From an uncultured Clostridia bacterium (lineage in GTDB: Bacteria; Bacillota; Clostridia; TANB77; CAG-508), in contig CAMIVO010000012.1 of assembly GCA_946401865.1 (NCBI GenBank), positions 1-41,385 of the forward strand: a stretch of DNA of 41,385 nt. Direction: 5' to 3'. Shown piece by piece: positions 33,469 to 40,999 of this stretch. Within the stretch, counting starts at the first letter, position 1. Every line of letters starts with the position of its first letter. The notes under the pieces were generated by a model. It saw nothing but the letters and a program-made list of their open reading frames with translations, did not search any database and had not been told where the DNA came from. The position numbers were made by a program, and so were the translations under genes.

Positions 33469-33497
33469 TTGACAAATTATGTAAAATGAGTTATGAT
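33469..33497 (+). promoter_or_regulatory. Promoter of the 36-aa membrane peptide
   Basis: TTGACA (33469-33474), a 17-base spacer and TATGAT (33492-33497). Confidence 0.65.
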
Positions 33498-33556
33498 AAA
33501 TTCAAACCAAAGAGTAAATTTTACTAAAGAAGGTATTTATATCAAAGGATGATTTT

Positions 33557-33667
33557 ATGATTCTTAAAATATTAGTAGTCAGTTTAGTTTTTGTTTTTAT
33601 TAGATTTTTAATTATAAAAATTTTATCAAAGAAATTAATTAATAAATCAGAAAATAAATCAAAATAA
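33557..33667 (+). CDS. Small membrane peptide, 36 aa
   Basis: The peptide begins MILKILVVSLVFVFIRF: one hydrophobic helix (about residues 4-23) followed by a lysine/serine-rich basic tail. AAAGGATG precedes the ATG at a suitable distance, and a near-consensus promoter with upstream Spo0A-box-like sites drives it. Size and layout resemble type I toxins and small regulatory membrane peptides, but I could not find a matching antisense RNA. A 99-bp inverted repeat follows. Existence is probable; function unknown. Confidence 0.5.
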   Translation: MILKILVVSLVFVFIRFLIIKILSKKLINKSENKSK

Positions 33668-33682
33668 TACTTGTTTTTAAAC

Positions 33683-33781
33683 TTGTAGAGAAAATAAAGC
33701 CCCTTATAGTTTCCAAAAAAAGTAAAGTCTCCGCCAAAAAACTTTACCTCCATTTTTGTATATTATTTATTTTCTCTACAA
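33683..33781. repeat. Nested inverted repeat downstream of the 36-aa peptide gene
   Basis: A perfect 16-bp outer inverted repeat, TTGTAGAGAAAATAAA (33683-33698) and its complement (33766-33781), encloses a second hairpin, GTAAAG (33722-33727) with CTTTAC (33742-33747). It could be a small structured RNA, a remnant mobile element or an unusual transcription end. No T-run directly follows on the plus strand. Confidence 0.55.
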
Positions 33782-33856
33782 ATATTTATAAAGAGAATTA
33801 TATTTATATGAATAAAGTATTTGTTTAATTCTCATTTTAAACGTTTAAGCCATGTT

Positions 33857-34648
33857 TTAATTAATAGTAAATGATTTTCCTGGAAAATCACGGCTGGCAA
33901 CAGATAAATGAAAATTATCAATATTAGTACCATCAGAAAGTATTTCATCTACAACTGTTTGATATGCAAGTTCTGGAAAATTGCTTTCTTTGCTTAAATG
34001 CCCAAGAATTGCGGCTTTTAATCCAGATTTTATTAAGTAATTTATTGTTTGTCCAGCTATTTTATTAGATAAGTGTCCAGTAGGACCTGCTATTCTTTCT
34101 TTTAGTTTAAAAGGATATTTAGTGTATTTTAATACATTAGAATCATAATTAGATTCTAAAAGTATAAATTCACTGCCATCAATTCTTTTTAAAATATCAT
34201 TTGTTATATGTCCAATGTCAGTAGCTATACTTATTTTTTTATTATCTGAAAACAATGTAAATCCACATGGTTCTACTGCATCATGCGGAATTTGAAATGG
34301 CAATATTTCAATATCACCAATAGAAAATTTTTCATTCACATTAAAATTATTTTTGTTATTTTCAGATATTTTTTCAGTTTGTTTTGGCATGGCATCAAAT
34401 GTTTTTGCAGTAGCAAATACAGGTAAATCAAACTTTTTAGACAAATTACCTAAACTTTGTATATGATCTGTATGTTCATGTGTAACAATAACAGCATCTA
34501 AATCTGATGGATTAATGTTTATACTATCTAATCCTTTTTCAATTTTTTTTAGGCTAACCCCTGCATCAATTAATATTTTGGCATTATTTGACTCAACAAA
34601 TAGGCAATTTCCACTGCTTCCACTGTATAAACTTGTAAAACTTAACAT
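33857..34648 (-). CDS. walJ: MBL-fold metallohydrolase, WalJ/YycJ-like
   Basis: The 263-aa protein has the metallo-beta-lactamase metal-binding motif THEHTDH (residues 56-62). Further ligands are in PHDAVEPCGF, IATDIGH and LGHLS. The N-terminus, FTSLYSGSSGNCLFVE, is typical of the YycJ/WalJ group. In Bacillus the gene is linked to the WalRK cell-wall regulatory operon and affects coordination of division with replication; it may act as a nuclease. Here it lies 12 bases after murA on the same strand, so it belongs to a cell-wall operon. The usual walRK genes are absent from the window. Confidence 0.85.
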   Translation of the reverse strand: MLSFTSLYSGSSGNCLFVESNNAKILIDAGVSLKKIEKGLDSININPSDLDAVIVTHEHTDHIQSLGNLSKKFDLPVFATAKTFDAMPKQTEKISENNKNNFNVNEKFSIGDIEILPFQIPHDAVEPCGFTLFSDNKKISIATDIGHITNDILKRIDGSEFILLESNYDSNVLKYTKYPFKLKERIAGPTGHLSNKIAGQTINYLIKSGLKAAILGHLSKESNFPELAYQTVVDEILSDGTNIDNFHLSVASRDFPGKSFTIN

Positions 34649-34660
34649 ATGTATTTCCTC

Positions 34661-34966
34661 TTATTTTTCTTCAACTCGTTCTATGTTCGCACCTAATTCT
34701 CTAAATTTTTGCTCTATATTTTCATAACCTCTATCTATATATTCTAAATTATATATTTCTGTTGTTCCTTTTGCAATTATTCCAGCAATTATTAAAGCAG
34801 CACCAGCACGAAGGTCAGAAACATATACTGGAGCACCTTTTAATTCTTTTACTCCCTCAAAAAATGCAGTTTTTCCTTGTGCATTTATTTTAGCACCCAT
34901 TTTATTTAATTCTTCTGTATATTGAAAACGAGATTCCCAAATGCTTTCGTTTATTGTACTATTTCC
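34661..34966 (-). CDS. murA: UDP-N-acetylglucosamine 1-carboxyvinyltransferase MurA, C-terminal part (+1 frame)
   Basis: This 101-residue frame starts immediately after the skipped base at 34967. It reads GNSTINESIWESRF, then EELNKMGAKI and later YIDRGYENIEQKF, the standard end of MurA. A separate start at ATG 34900 would lose the first 22 of these residues and has no good ribosome-binding site, so independent expression would not give a working domain. Joined to the N-terminal part by a +1 shift it yields a normal 420-residue enzyme. Confidence 0.85.
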   Translation of the reverse strand, partial: GNSTINESIWESRFQYTEELNKMGAKINAQGKTAFFEGVKELKGAPVYVSDLRAGAALIIAGIIAKGTTEIYNLEYIDRGYENIEQKFRELGANIERVEEK

Positions 34967-35924
34967 GTTCAGCTATTGATAAAAGTACACCTGCTTGAGA
35001 TTGCATATCCGTAGGAAATCCTGGATATGGAAGGGTCTTTATATTTGCTTTTGTAGGTCTTTTATTCATATATACTCTTATAGAATCTCCATAATCTTCA
35101 ACCATTGCACCAACTTCTAACACTTTTGCTGTAATTGCTTCTAAATGTTTTGTAATGCAGTTCTTTAATGTAACATCACCTCTAGATGCAACAGCAGCAA
35201 TCATAAAAGTACCTGCCTCTATTTGGTCTGGTACTACAGAATAAGAAGCTCCACCTTTAAGTTCTTTTACACCTGTAATTTTTATTGTGTCTGTTCCTGC
35301 TCCTCTAATATCAGCTCCCATAGTATTTAAAAAGTTAGCTACATCTACTATATGAGGTTCTTTTGCTGCATTATCTATTATTGTTACTCCATCTGCCAAA
35401 ACACTTGCTAACATAACATTTATTGTTGCTCCAACAGATGTGATATCCATATATATAGAAGTTCCAGTTAGCTTTTTTGCTTTTGCAACAATTTTTCCAC
35501 CTGTGGTTTCAACAGTTGCACCAAGTGCTTCAAAACCTTTTATATGTTGGTCTATAGGTCTTGCACCTAATTTACAACCACCAGGCATTCCAACAGTTGC
35601 AGAGCCTTTTCTACTTAAAAGACTACCTAGAAGATAATAAGAAGCTCTAAATTTGCTAGTCAATTCAAGAGAGGCTTCTGTTGTAGTAATATTAGTTGTA
35701 TCGATTGTAATTTCATTTTTAGAATTCCAAATAATTTTTGCACCTAAGGTTTGCAAAATTTCACAATAAATTTTTACATCACTTATATTTGGTAAGTTAT
35801 TTATTGTACATATACCATTTATTAATAAAGTTGCTGGTAATATAGCAACTGCTGCGTTTTTTGCACCACTAATTTGTACTTCACCTTTTAAGGGAGTACC
35901 ACCTGTTATAACTAATTTTTCCAA
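34959..35924 (-). CDS. murA: UDP-N-acetylglucosamine 1-carboxyvinyltransferase MurA, N-terminal part; +1 frameshift at CGG 34967-34965
   Basis: MurA transfers enolpyruvate to UDP-GlcNAc, the first committed step of peptidoglycan synthesis. TTG 35924 is the likely start because GGAGGT lies 6 bases before it and the protein then begins EKLVITGGTPLKGEV as usual; ATG 35954 has no ribosome-binding site. Motifs include ISGAKNAAV and the active-site loop MPGGCKLGARPIDQH with its catalytic Cys. The zero frame ends LLSIAERK, two codons after GAA, where MurA requires Glu-Gly. Skipping the C of CGG restores the Gly and the remaining family sequence. Firmicutes often have a second MurA, so loss could be tolerated. 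Confidence 0.88.
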   Translation of the reverse strand: MEKLVITGGTPLKGEVQISGAKNAAVAILPATLLINGICTINNLPNISDVKIYCEILQTLGAKIIWNSKNEITIDTTNITTTEASLELTSKFRASYYLLGSLLSRKGSATVGMPGGCKLGARPIDQHIKGFEALGATVETTGGKIVAKAKKLTGTSIYMDITSVGATINVMLASVLADGVTIIDNAAKEPHIVDVANFLNTMGADIRGAGTDTIKITGVKELKGGASYSVVPDQIEAGTFMIAAVASRGDVTLKNCITKHLEAITAKVLEVGAMVEDYGDSIRVYMNKRPTKANIKTLPYPGFPTDMQSQAGVLLSIAERK

Positions 35925-35959
35925 TTGTATACCTCCAATAGTTTTATATTCCACTTAGT

Positions 35960-35988
35960 ACTATAACATAAAGTTTGTAAATTTACAA
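35960..35988 (-). promoter_or_regulatory. Promoter of murA-walJ
   Basis: Minus-strand TTGTAA (35988-35983), a 17-base spacer and TATAGT (35965-35960). It lies between spoIIR and murA, showing that murA has its own promoter. Confidence 0.6.
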
Positions 35989-35995
35989 CAGATTT

Positions 35996-36610
35996 TTATA
36001 TAAAATTATTATTAAAAAATTCTACAATTCTAAATTTAAAGTTATAGGTTGGAGAATTTTCAGAAATTAAAGCATATTCTTCATCTGGTAAATTATTTTT
36101 TAAATTTTCCTTTGAAGAGTCTGGAACTACACCAGAAGAAACATCTACAAAGCATAAACTAGGGTAAAGTACACACCACCAATTTTTTCCAGAACTATTT
36201 CCAAGCTTTATTTCCAAGGCATCATAGTTTCCACTTGGTAAGGCGATATCTCCGTAATATTTAGTTGGAAATTTATAATTTCCTATTTCAACAGTAGATG
36301 TATAGTCAAAATTATTGTCAGCTATTGTTTTGTCCGCAATTTGTTTAAAATCGTTAATATGATTTTTTGCAATTTCAATTGTTTCTTCTTTAGATGATGA
36401 ATTTTCACAAAGTTTGTTCATGTAAGAAATAATGTTATTTCTTACTTTATATTTTAAAGCCTGATCTTCATCTGAATCACTATTTGCAATTATATGTAAT
36501 CTAAATACAGAATCTTCTATATTATTTAAACTATTTGATGCATAAAAATAGCAATTTATAAAAATATATAAAGTGAACAAAACAGATAAAATTAAAATTC
36601 TTTTTTTCAT
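35996..36610 (-). CDS. spoIIR: Stage II sporulation protein R (SpoIIR)
   Basis: SpoIIR is the forespore-made secreted signal that triggers SpoIIGA to process pro-sigma-E in the mother cell. From ATG 36610 the 204-aa protein has a signal helix (about 5-22), then FRLHIIANSDSDEDQALKYK and VRNNI. The C-terminal signature is FPTKYYGDIALPSGNYDALE with NWWCVLYPSLCFVD. The upstream frame extends to 36778 but adds a non-conserved segment without a ribosome-binding site at its start. It is good evidence that the organism forms endospores. A sigma-F promoter was not confidently identified. Confidence 0.95.
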   Translation of the reverse strand: MKKRILILSVLFTLYIFINCYFYASNSLNNIEDSVFRLHIIANSDSDEDQALKYKVRNNIISYMNKLCENSSSKEETIEIAKNHINDFKQIADKTIADNNFDYTSTVEIGNYKFPTKYYGDIALPSGNYDALEIKLGNSSGKNWWCVLYPSLCFVDVSSGVVPDSSKENLKNNLPDEEYALISENSPTYNFKFRIVEFFNNNFI

Positions 36611-36732
36611 AAATGTGATTACCCTTCTTAAATTAAATGAGATGAGAAGTGTGAAGTGAGATGTAAGAGATGTTTTCAACTTCTTGTTATAGTAATTATT
36701 TACAAAAAATATAAATATATACATAAATTCCA

Positions 36733-36751
36733 AAAGTCGAATAAAGTCGAT
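36733..36751 (+). promoter_or_regulatory. Degenerate tandem Spo0A-box-like sites
   Basis: AAAGTCGAA (36733-36741) and AAAGTCGAT (36743-36751) are ten bases apart, with the phasing of the sites near parAB and abrB but with an A in place of the leading T of TGTCGAA. They lie between divergent spoIIR and the 146-aa gene, 20 bases before that gene's -35 box. Confidence 0.4.
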
Positions 36752-36771
36752 GAAATATAATTGAAATATTA

Positions 36772-36800
36772 TTGACATATTTTTGAAACAATGGTAAAAT
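36772..36800 (+). promoter_or_regulatory. Promoter of the 146-aa unknown gene
   Basis: TTGACA (36772-36777), a 17-base spacer and TAAAAT (36795-36800). The expected start of transcription near 36807 supports ATG 36826 as the translation start. Confidence 0.7.
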
Positions 36801-36825
36801 TTTCCATATGAAAGGGGAGAAAAAA

Positions 36826-37266
36826 ATGATTACAAAAAAGCAAAAAATAAATAAAAATTGTTGCTTGTATGTAAGTGATTTCCACTTAGAAATGATACTA
36901 CTTCCATATTTAAAAAGAAGAATGAATAATTCAGAAATATTAATATATACTCAAAATGATTTAGCTGAAAGTATAAAAACATTATTAGATAGAACAAATT
37001 TAAATATTGAAGATAAAGAAAAAATATTAAATATTAAATATTGGGATAATAAAAATATAAATAAAAATAAAAATGAAAATAGTAAAGAATATACAATTAT
37101 CATAAATGGTAATAAAGAATATATAAAGGAGATAAATAAAAAAATAAAAATATTAAATGCAGAGGTTATAAATGTGGTAGATTGTTATGATATTAATAAT
37201 TGTATTATTGAGCCAAGTTTTATAAAAAGTAATTATAAAAACATTTTAAATACTGAAAATATATAG
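36826..37266 (+). CDS. Conserved-looking protein of unknown function (146 aa)
   Basis: The protein has no signal peptide or membrane helix. Its first half contains NCCLYVSDFHLEMILLPYL and RRMNNSEILIYTQNDL, an alternation of strands and helices that looks like a small Rossmann-type or regulatory fold. The middle (about residues 75-92) is an Asn/Lys-rich low-complexity insert. The end has VINVVDCYDINNCIIEP. ATG 36826 is preferred to ATG 36808 because AAAGGGGAG lies just before it. It is divergent from spoIIR and has Spo0A-box-like sites upstream, so a role near sporulation onset is possible. I do not recognise the family. Confidence 0.7.
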   Translation: MITKKQKINKNCCLYVSDFHLEMILLPYLKRRMNNSEILIYTQNDLAESIKTLLDRTNLNIEDKEKILNIKYWDNKNINKNKNENSKEYTIIINGNKEYIKEINKKIKILNAEVINVVDCYDINNCIIEPSFIKSNYKNILNTENI

Positions 37267-37328
37267 AATTGTTCTAGAATTATTTTAAGGAAGTATGACA
37301 GCATATTAGACTAAATTTTAATGGGGTA

Positions 37329-37367
37329 TTGCAAAAAAATAAAAAATAGTGTATAAAGATGTATAAT
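37329..37367 (+). promoter_or_regulatory. Promoter region of the UDP-sugar pyrophosphorylase gene
   Basis: TTGCAA (37329-37334), a 17-base spacer and TATAAA (37352-37357); a second possible -10, TATAAT, lies at 37362-37367. Which one is used cannot be decided by eye. Confidence 0.5.
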
Positions 37368-37407
37368 GGAAAAAAAATAAGACAAGTTAATTTAAGGAGG
37401 AACTCAG

Positions 37408-38643
37408 ATGGAACACAATTTAGAAGAAATAAGACGTACATTAAAAAAGTATAATCAAGAACATCTTTTAAACTTTTATGAAAAATTAGATGAACAAAAA
37501 CAAGGAAAATTATTGGAACAAATCGAAAATATAGATTTTGAGCTTATAAATAGTTTGTATGATAAAACAAAAAAAGAGAATGTAAATGAAAATGCTAAAA
37601 TTGAACCAATTGATTTCATTGATAAATATAAATTAAATGAAAATTATAAACACTATGAAGAAATAGGAGAAAAAGCAATTAGAGCAGGTAAATTAGCAGT
37701 AGTTACAATGGCAGGTGGACAAGGAACAAGACTAGGACATAATGGACCTAAGGGAACTTTTGATATTGGATTAGATTCACACAAATCTTTATTTGAACTA
37801 TTACTAGACTATATTAAGGAACAAAATACTAAATATAATGTTCAAATACCTTGGTTTATTATGACAAGTAAAGAAAATAACCAAGCAACTGTTGATTTTT
37901 TTGAAAAGAATAAATATTTTGGATATGAAAAAAATATTTATTTCTTCATACAAGGGCAACTACCAATGGTAGATACAGAAGGAAAAATATTAATAGGCGA
38001 AGATTACCTAATAAAAGAAGCGGCTGATGGTCATGGTGGAGTTTATGAATCACTTGTAAAAAGTAAAATGGTAGACAAAATGAAAGAATTAGGAATTGAA
38101 TGGGTATTTATTGGTGGAGTAGATAACTGTTTAGTTAAAATGGTAGACCCAGTACTAATGGGAATAGCCATAGACAAAGGAGTTACTGCTGCTGGAAAAT
38201 CAGTTGTTAAAGCTAATCCACATGAAAAAGTAGGAGCTTTTTGCAAGAAAAATGGAAAACCAAGTGTTGTTGAATATTCTGAAATAACAGATGAAATGGC
38301 AGAAGCTACAGACGAAAATGGAGAGCTTTTATACGGAGAATCTCATATATTATGTAATTTATTTAATATTTCTGCAATAGAAAGAATGGGAAGTGAACCA
38401 CTTCCATATCACTCAGCTTTTAAAAAGGCAACATATATAGATAAAGATGGAAACAAGGTAGTACCTACAAGTCCTAATGCCTTTAAATTTGAAGCATTCT
38501 TATTTGATGCATTTGGAGAAGTAGATGATATGGCAATTTTAAGAGTAAAAAGAGAAGAAGAATTTGCTCCTGTAAAAAATGCAGAAGGTGTAGACAGTCC
38601 TGAAACTGCAAGAGAGTTGTATAATAATTTTTATAAAAAATAA
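37408..38643 (+). CDS. UDPGP-family uridylyltransferase (UDP-N-acetylglucosamine/UDP-sugar pyrophosphorylase-like)
   Basis: The 411-aa protein joins UTP and a sugar-1-phosphate to make a UDP-sugar. It has the nucleotide-binding signature MAGGQGTRLG (about 100-109) and GPKGTFDIG (113-121), plus FFIQGQLPMV, GHGGVYESL and the substrate loop GVDNCLVKMVDP. This is the eukaryote-like UAP1/UDPGP type rather than GlmU or GalU. It can act on GlcNAc-1-P, GalNAc-1-P or glucose-1-P, and the sequence alone does not settle which. TAAGGAGGAA precedes the ATG. The phosphohexomutase gene downstream would supply its sugar-1-phosphate. Confidence 0.88.
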   Translation: MEHNLEEIRRTLKKYNQEHLLNFYEKLDEQKQGKLLEQIENIDFELINSLYDKTKKENVNENAKIEPIDFIDKYKLNENYKHYEEIGEKAIRAGKLAVVTMAGGQGTRLGHNGPKGTFDIGLDSHKSLFELLLDYIKEQNTKYNVQIPWFIMTSKENNQATVDFFEKNKYFGYEKNIYFFIQGQLPMVDTEGKILIGEDYLIKEAADGHGGVYESLVKSKMVDKMKELGIEWVFIGGVDNCLVKMVDPVLMGIAIDKGVTAAGKSVVKANPHEKVGAFCKKNGKPSVVEYSEITDEMAEATDENGELLYGESHILCNLFNISAIERMGSEPLPYHSAFKKATYIDKDGNKVVPTSPNAFKFEAFLFDAFGEVDDMAILRVKREEEFAPVKNAEGVDSPETARELYNNFYKK

Positions 38644-38661
38644 AGCATATAAATGATGTAA

Positions 38662-38718
38662 TAAGAGAAATGTGTGATGTGAGATTATATAATATCATAT
38701 TTCATATTTCTCTTTTTG
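38662..38718 (+). terminator. Terminator after the UDPGP-family gene
   Basis: AAGAGAAAT and ATTTCTCTT form the closing stem of a longer AT-rich hairpin, followed by TTTG. Confidence 0.65.
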
Positions 38719-38749
38719 TATTCTATTGATTTTTTTAATGTAAACCATT

Positions 38750-39010
38750 ATCTAGTAGTTACAATTCACGCTTTACTATAAATTAGTCCACGCCAAGTTT
38801 ATATATTTATTTTTATGCGTAAATCCCTTTTTTCTAACAAAAATGTAATCAAATATGAAATTTTTTTAACGGAAGTCAAGCTTCCTAAAAATTCTCATAT
38901 TTGAAAACATTTTGTAAGAAAATGGTCCCCCGCACAAGTTTACTTTAAAAATAAATATATAAACTTGGCGTGGGCTTTTAGTAATTTGAACGTAATTGTA
39001 ACATCTAGTA
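38750..39010. mobile_element. MITE-like palindromic element with 8-bp target-site duplication
   Basis: A 245-bp element (38758-39002) begins GTTACAATTCACG and ends CGTAATTGTAAC, with long subterminal inverted repeats (TATATTTATT/AATAAATATA arms) and an inner hairpin around GGAAG-TCAAG-CTTCC. It is flanked on both sides by the exact 8-bp direct repeat ATCTAGTA (38750-38757 and 39003-39010), the mark of transposition. It has no coding capacity, so a transposase elsewhere must have moved it. Partial copies lie at both window ends. Confidence 0.88.
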
Positions 39011-39041
39011 ACAAATTAAACTGTTGATTTTATTTTTTTGC

Positions 39042-39070
39042 TTGTTTTTTTAAAAATTTATTGGTATTAT
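39042..39070 (+). promoter_or_regulatory. Promoter of the phosphohexomutase gene
   Basis: TTGTTT (39042-39047), a 17-base spacer and TATTAT (39065-39070), placed just outside the MITE. Confidence 0.55.
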
Positions 39071-39102
39071 ATTAATATAAAAATAAAAAGGAGAGTGATT
39101 GT

Positions 39103-40830
39103 ATGAATTATCTAGAAGAATACAAAAAATGGTGTGAAAGTGATGAATTTGATGAAGAAACTAAAAATGAATTATTAAAAATAAAAGATGATGAAAAAGA
39201 GATAGAAGACAGATTCTATAAAGAATTAGAATTTGGAACAGCTGGTCTTAGAGGAATAATAGGTGCAGGAACTAACAGAATGAACATTTATACTGTAGGA
39301 AAAGCAACACAAGGTCTAGCAAATTATATTTTAAAAAGAGGAACTCAAGATAAAGGAGTTGCTATAAGTTATGATTCAAGACATATGTCACCAGAATTTA
39401 GTGAATTAACAGCATTGATTTTAAATGCAAATGGAATTAAAGCATATGTTTTTGAAGAATTAAGACCAGTGCCTGAACTTTCATATGCCGTAAGAGAATT
39501 AGGTTGTACAGCAGGTGTTATGATAACAGCAAGTCATAATAAGCCAGCATATAATGGATATAAGGTTTATTGGGATGATGGATCTCAAATTATTGCTCCA
39601 GTGGATAAGGATATTACAAGCGAAGTAAAGGCAATTACAGATTATAAAATGATAAAAAAGATGAATAAAGATGAAGCTAAAGAAAAGGGATTATTTAATT
39701 TAATAGGAAAAGAAATTGATGATAAATATATCAATGAGTTAAAAAATAGAGTTTTAAATCCAGAAATTGTAAAAAAACAAGGAGAAAATATTAAAGTTGT
39801 ATATACTCCACTTCATGGAGCCGGAGGAGAAACAGCTAAAAGAATTTTGAAAGAAATAGGTATTAAAAATTTATATGTAGTTCCTGAACAAGAATTTCCA
39901 GATGGAGATTTTCCTACTGTTGATTATCCAAACCCTGAAGCAAAAGAGGCTTTTAAAATGGCACTAGATTTGGCAAAAAAAGTAGATGCAGATGTTGTTC
40001 TAGCAAATGATCCTGATGCTGATAGACTTGGAATTTATGCTAAAGATTCAAGAAGCGGGGAATATAAAGATTTTACAGGTAATATGTCAGCATTATTAAT
40101 TGCGGAATATAGAATTTCTCAAATGAAAGAAAAGGGAATTTTACCAGAAAATGGAATGTTTATATCAACAGTTGTATCTTCTAATCTTGCAAAGGCAATA
40201 GCTAAAGAATACAATTTAGATTTCAGAGAGGTTTTAACAGGATTTAAAAATATTGGAGAACAAATAAAAATAGAAGAACAAAAAGAAAATGGAAAGAAAT
40301 ATGTTTTTGGTTTCGAAGAAAGCTATGGATGCTTGATTGGAGACTATGCAAGAGATAAAGATGGAATCTCTGCTGTAATGAGTTTATGCGAAGCTGCATG
40401 TTTTTATAGAGAGCAAGGAATTACCTTATGGGATCAAATGATTAATATATATGAAAAATATGGTTATTACAAAGAAACTCAAGTTGCAATAGTATTAGAA
40501 GGGGCAAGTGGAGCTGAAAAAATAAAACAAATGATGGAAAATATGAGAAATAATCTACCTGAAAAAATAGGAAACTATAAAGTTTTAGAGTTCAAAGATA
40601 TAAAATTAGATGTTGTAAAAAACATGGTTACAGGAGAAATTTCAAAAACAGGACTTCCTACTTCAAATGTATTATATTATGAACTTGAAAATGATGCATG
40701 GTGTTGTGTCAGACCTTCTGGAACAGAACCAAAAATTAAGCTTTACATGGGTGTAAAAGCTGATACAAATGAGAAAGCAGAAATGGATTTGGAAAAACTA
40801 AAAGAAGCTATGAAAGATTTGGTAAAATAA
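39103..40830 (+). CDS. Phosphoglucomutase/phosphomannomutase (alpha-D-phosphohexomutase)
   Basis: The enzyme interconverts hexose-6-phosphate and hexose-1-phosphate. The 575-aa product has the four family signatures in order: the phosphoserine loop TASHNKPAYNGYK (Ser near residue 144), the magnesium loop DPDADRLG (about 304-311), the sugar-binding FEESYG (about 405-410) and the phosphate-binding RPSGTEPKIK (about 537-546). The length and the N-terminal FGTAGLRG match the PgcA type of Firmicutes. AAAGGAGAG precedes the ATG. Together with the upstream UDPGP-family gene it gives a route from sugar-6-phosphate to UDP-sugar for wall or surface polymers. Confidence 0.95.
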   Translation: MNYLEEYKKWCESDEFDEETKNELLKIKDDEKEIEDRFYKELEFGTAGLRGIIGAGTNRMNIYTVGKATQGLANYILKRGTQDKGVAISYDSRHMSPEFSELTALILNANGIKAYVFEELRPVPELSYAVRELGCTAGVMITASHNKPAYNGYKVYWDDGSQIIAPVDKDITSEVKAITDYKMIKKMNKDEAKEKGLFNLIGKEIDDKYINELKNRVLNPEIVKKQGENIKVVYTPLHGAGGETAKRILKEIGIKNLYVVPEQEFPDGDFPTVDYPNPEAKEAFKMALDLAKKVDADVVLANDPDADRLGIYAKDSRSGEYKDFTGNMSALLIAEYRISQMKEKGILPENGMFISTVVSSNLAKAIAKEYNLDFREVLTGFKNIGEQIKIEEQKENGKKYVFGFEESYGCLIGDYARDKDGISAVMSLCEAACFYREQGITLWDQMINIYEKYGYYKETQVAIVLEGASGAEKIKQMMENMRNNLPEKIGNYKVLEFKDIKLDVVKNMVTGEISKTGLPTSNVLYYELENDAWCCVRPSGTEPKIKLYMGVKADTNEKAEMDLEKLKEAMKDLVK

Positions 40831-40889
40831 TATCAAGGAGAATTGATTAGTGGATAATGATAATACATCAAAGATTAATATAGTCAGAA

Positions 40890-40922
40890 GTGGGAGTTGA
40901 TTGCGGAAACTCCCGCTTTTTT
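40890..40922 (+). terminator. Terminator after the phosphohexomutase gene
   Basis: GGGAGTT and AACTCCC pair around an 8- to 10-nt loop, followed by GCTTTTTTG. Confidence 0.8.
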
Positions 40923-40960
40923 GATAAAAAAGTATGTGCAAATGGGGGACATATATGAAG

Positions 40961-40995
40961 AAACAATATAACATAACCTGAATTATGATATGTTG
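40961..40995 (-). terminator. Hairpin at the 3' end of the deoxyribosyltransferase-like gene
   Basis: ACAATATAACAT and ATGATATGTTGT pair across a 10-nt loop just beyond the minus-strand stop codon. On the minus strand it is followed by an AT-rich tract with only short T-runs, so it is a weak terminator candidate. Confidence 0.45.
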
Positions 40996-40999
40996 TTTG

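Noticed and set aside
33502..33753. 83-aa minus-strand ORF overlapping the 36-aa peptide gene
   Set aside because: It has no ribosome-binding site before its ATG, runs through the inverted repeat, and reads as Phe/Lys/Asn-rich low-complexity sequence. It is probably a shadow.
36611..36778. Extended N-terminus of SpoIIR from ATG 36778
   Set aside because: The added 56 residues are not part of the family, the extra start lies in the promoter region of the divergent gene, and a normal signal peptide begins at 36610.
40850..40900. Tiny 16-codon frame starting at GTG 40850 behind AAGGAG
   Set aside because: It ends inside the terminator stem, has no recognisable character and no promoter. The spacing is also long.
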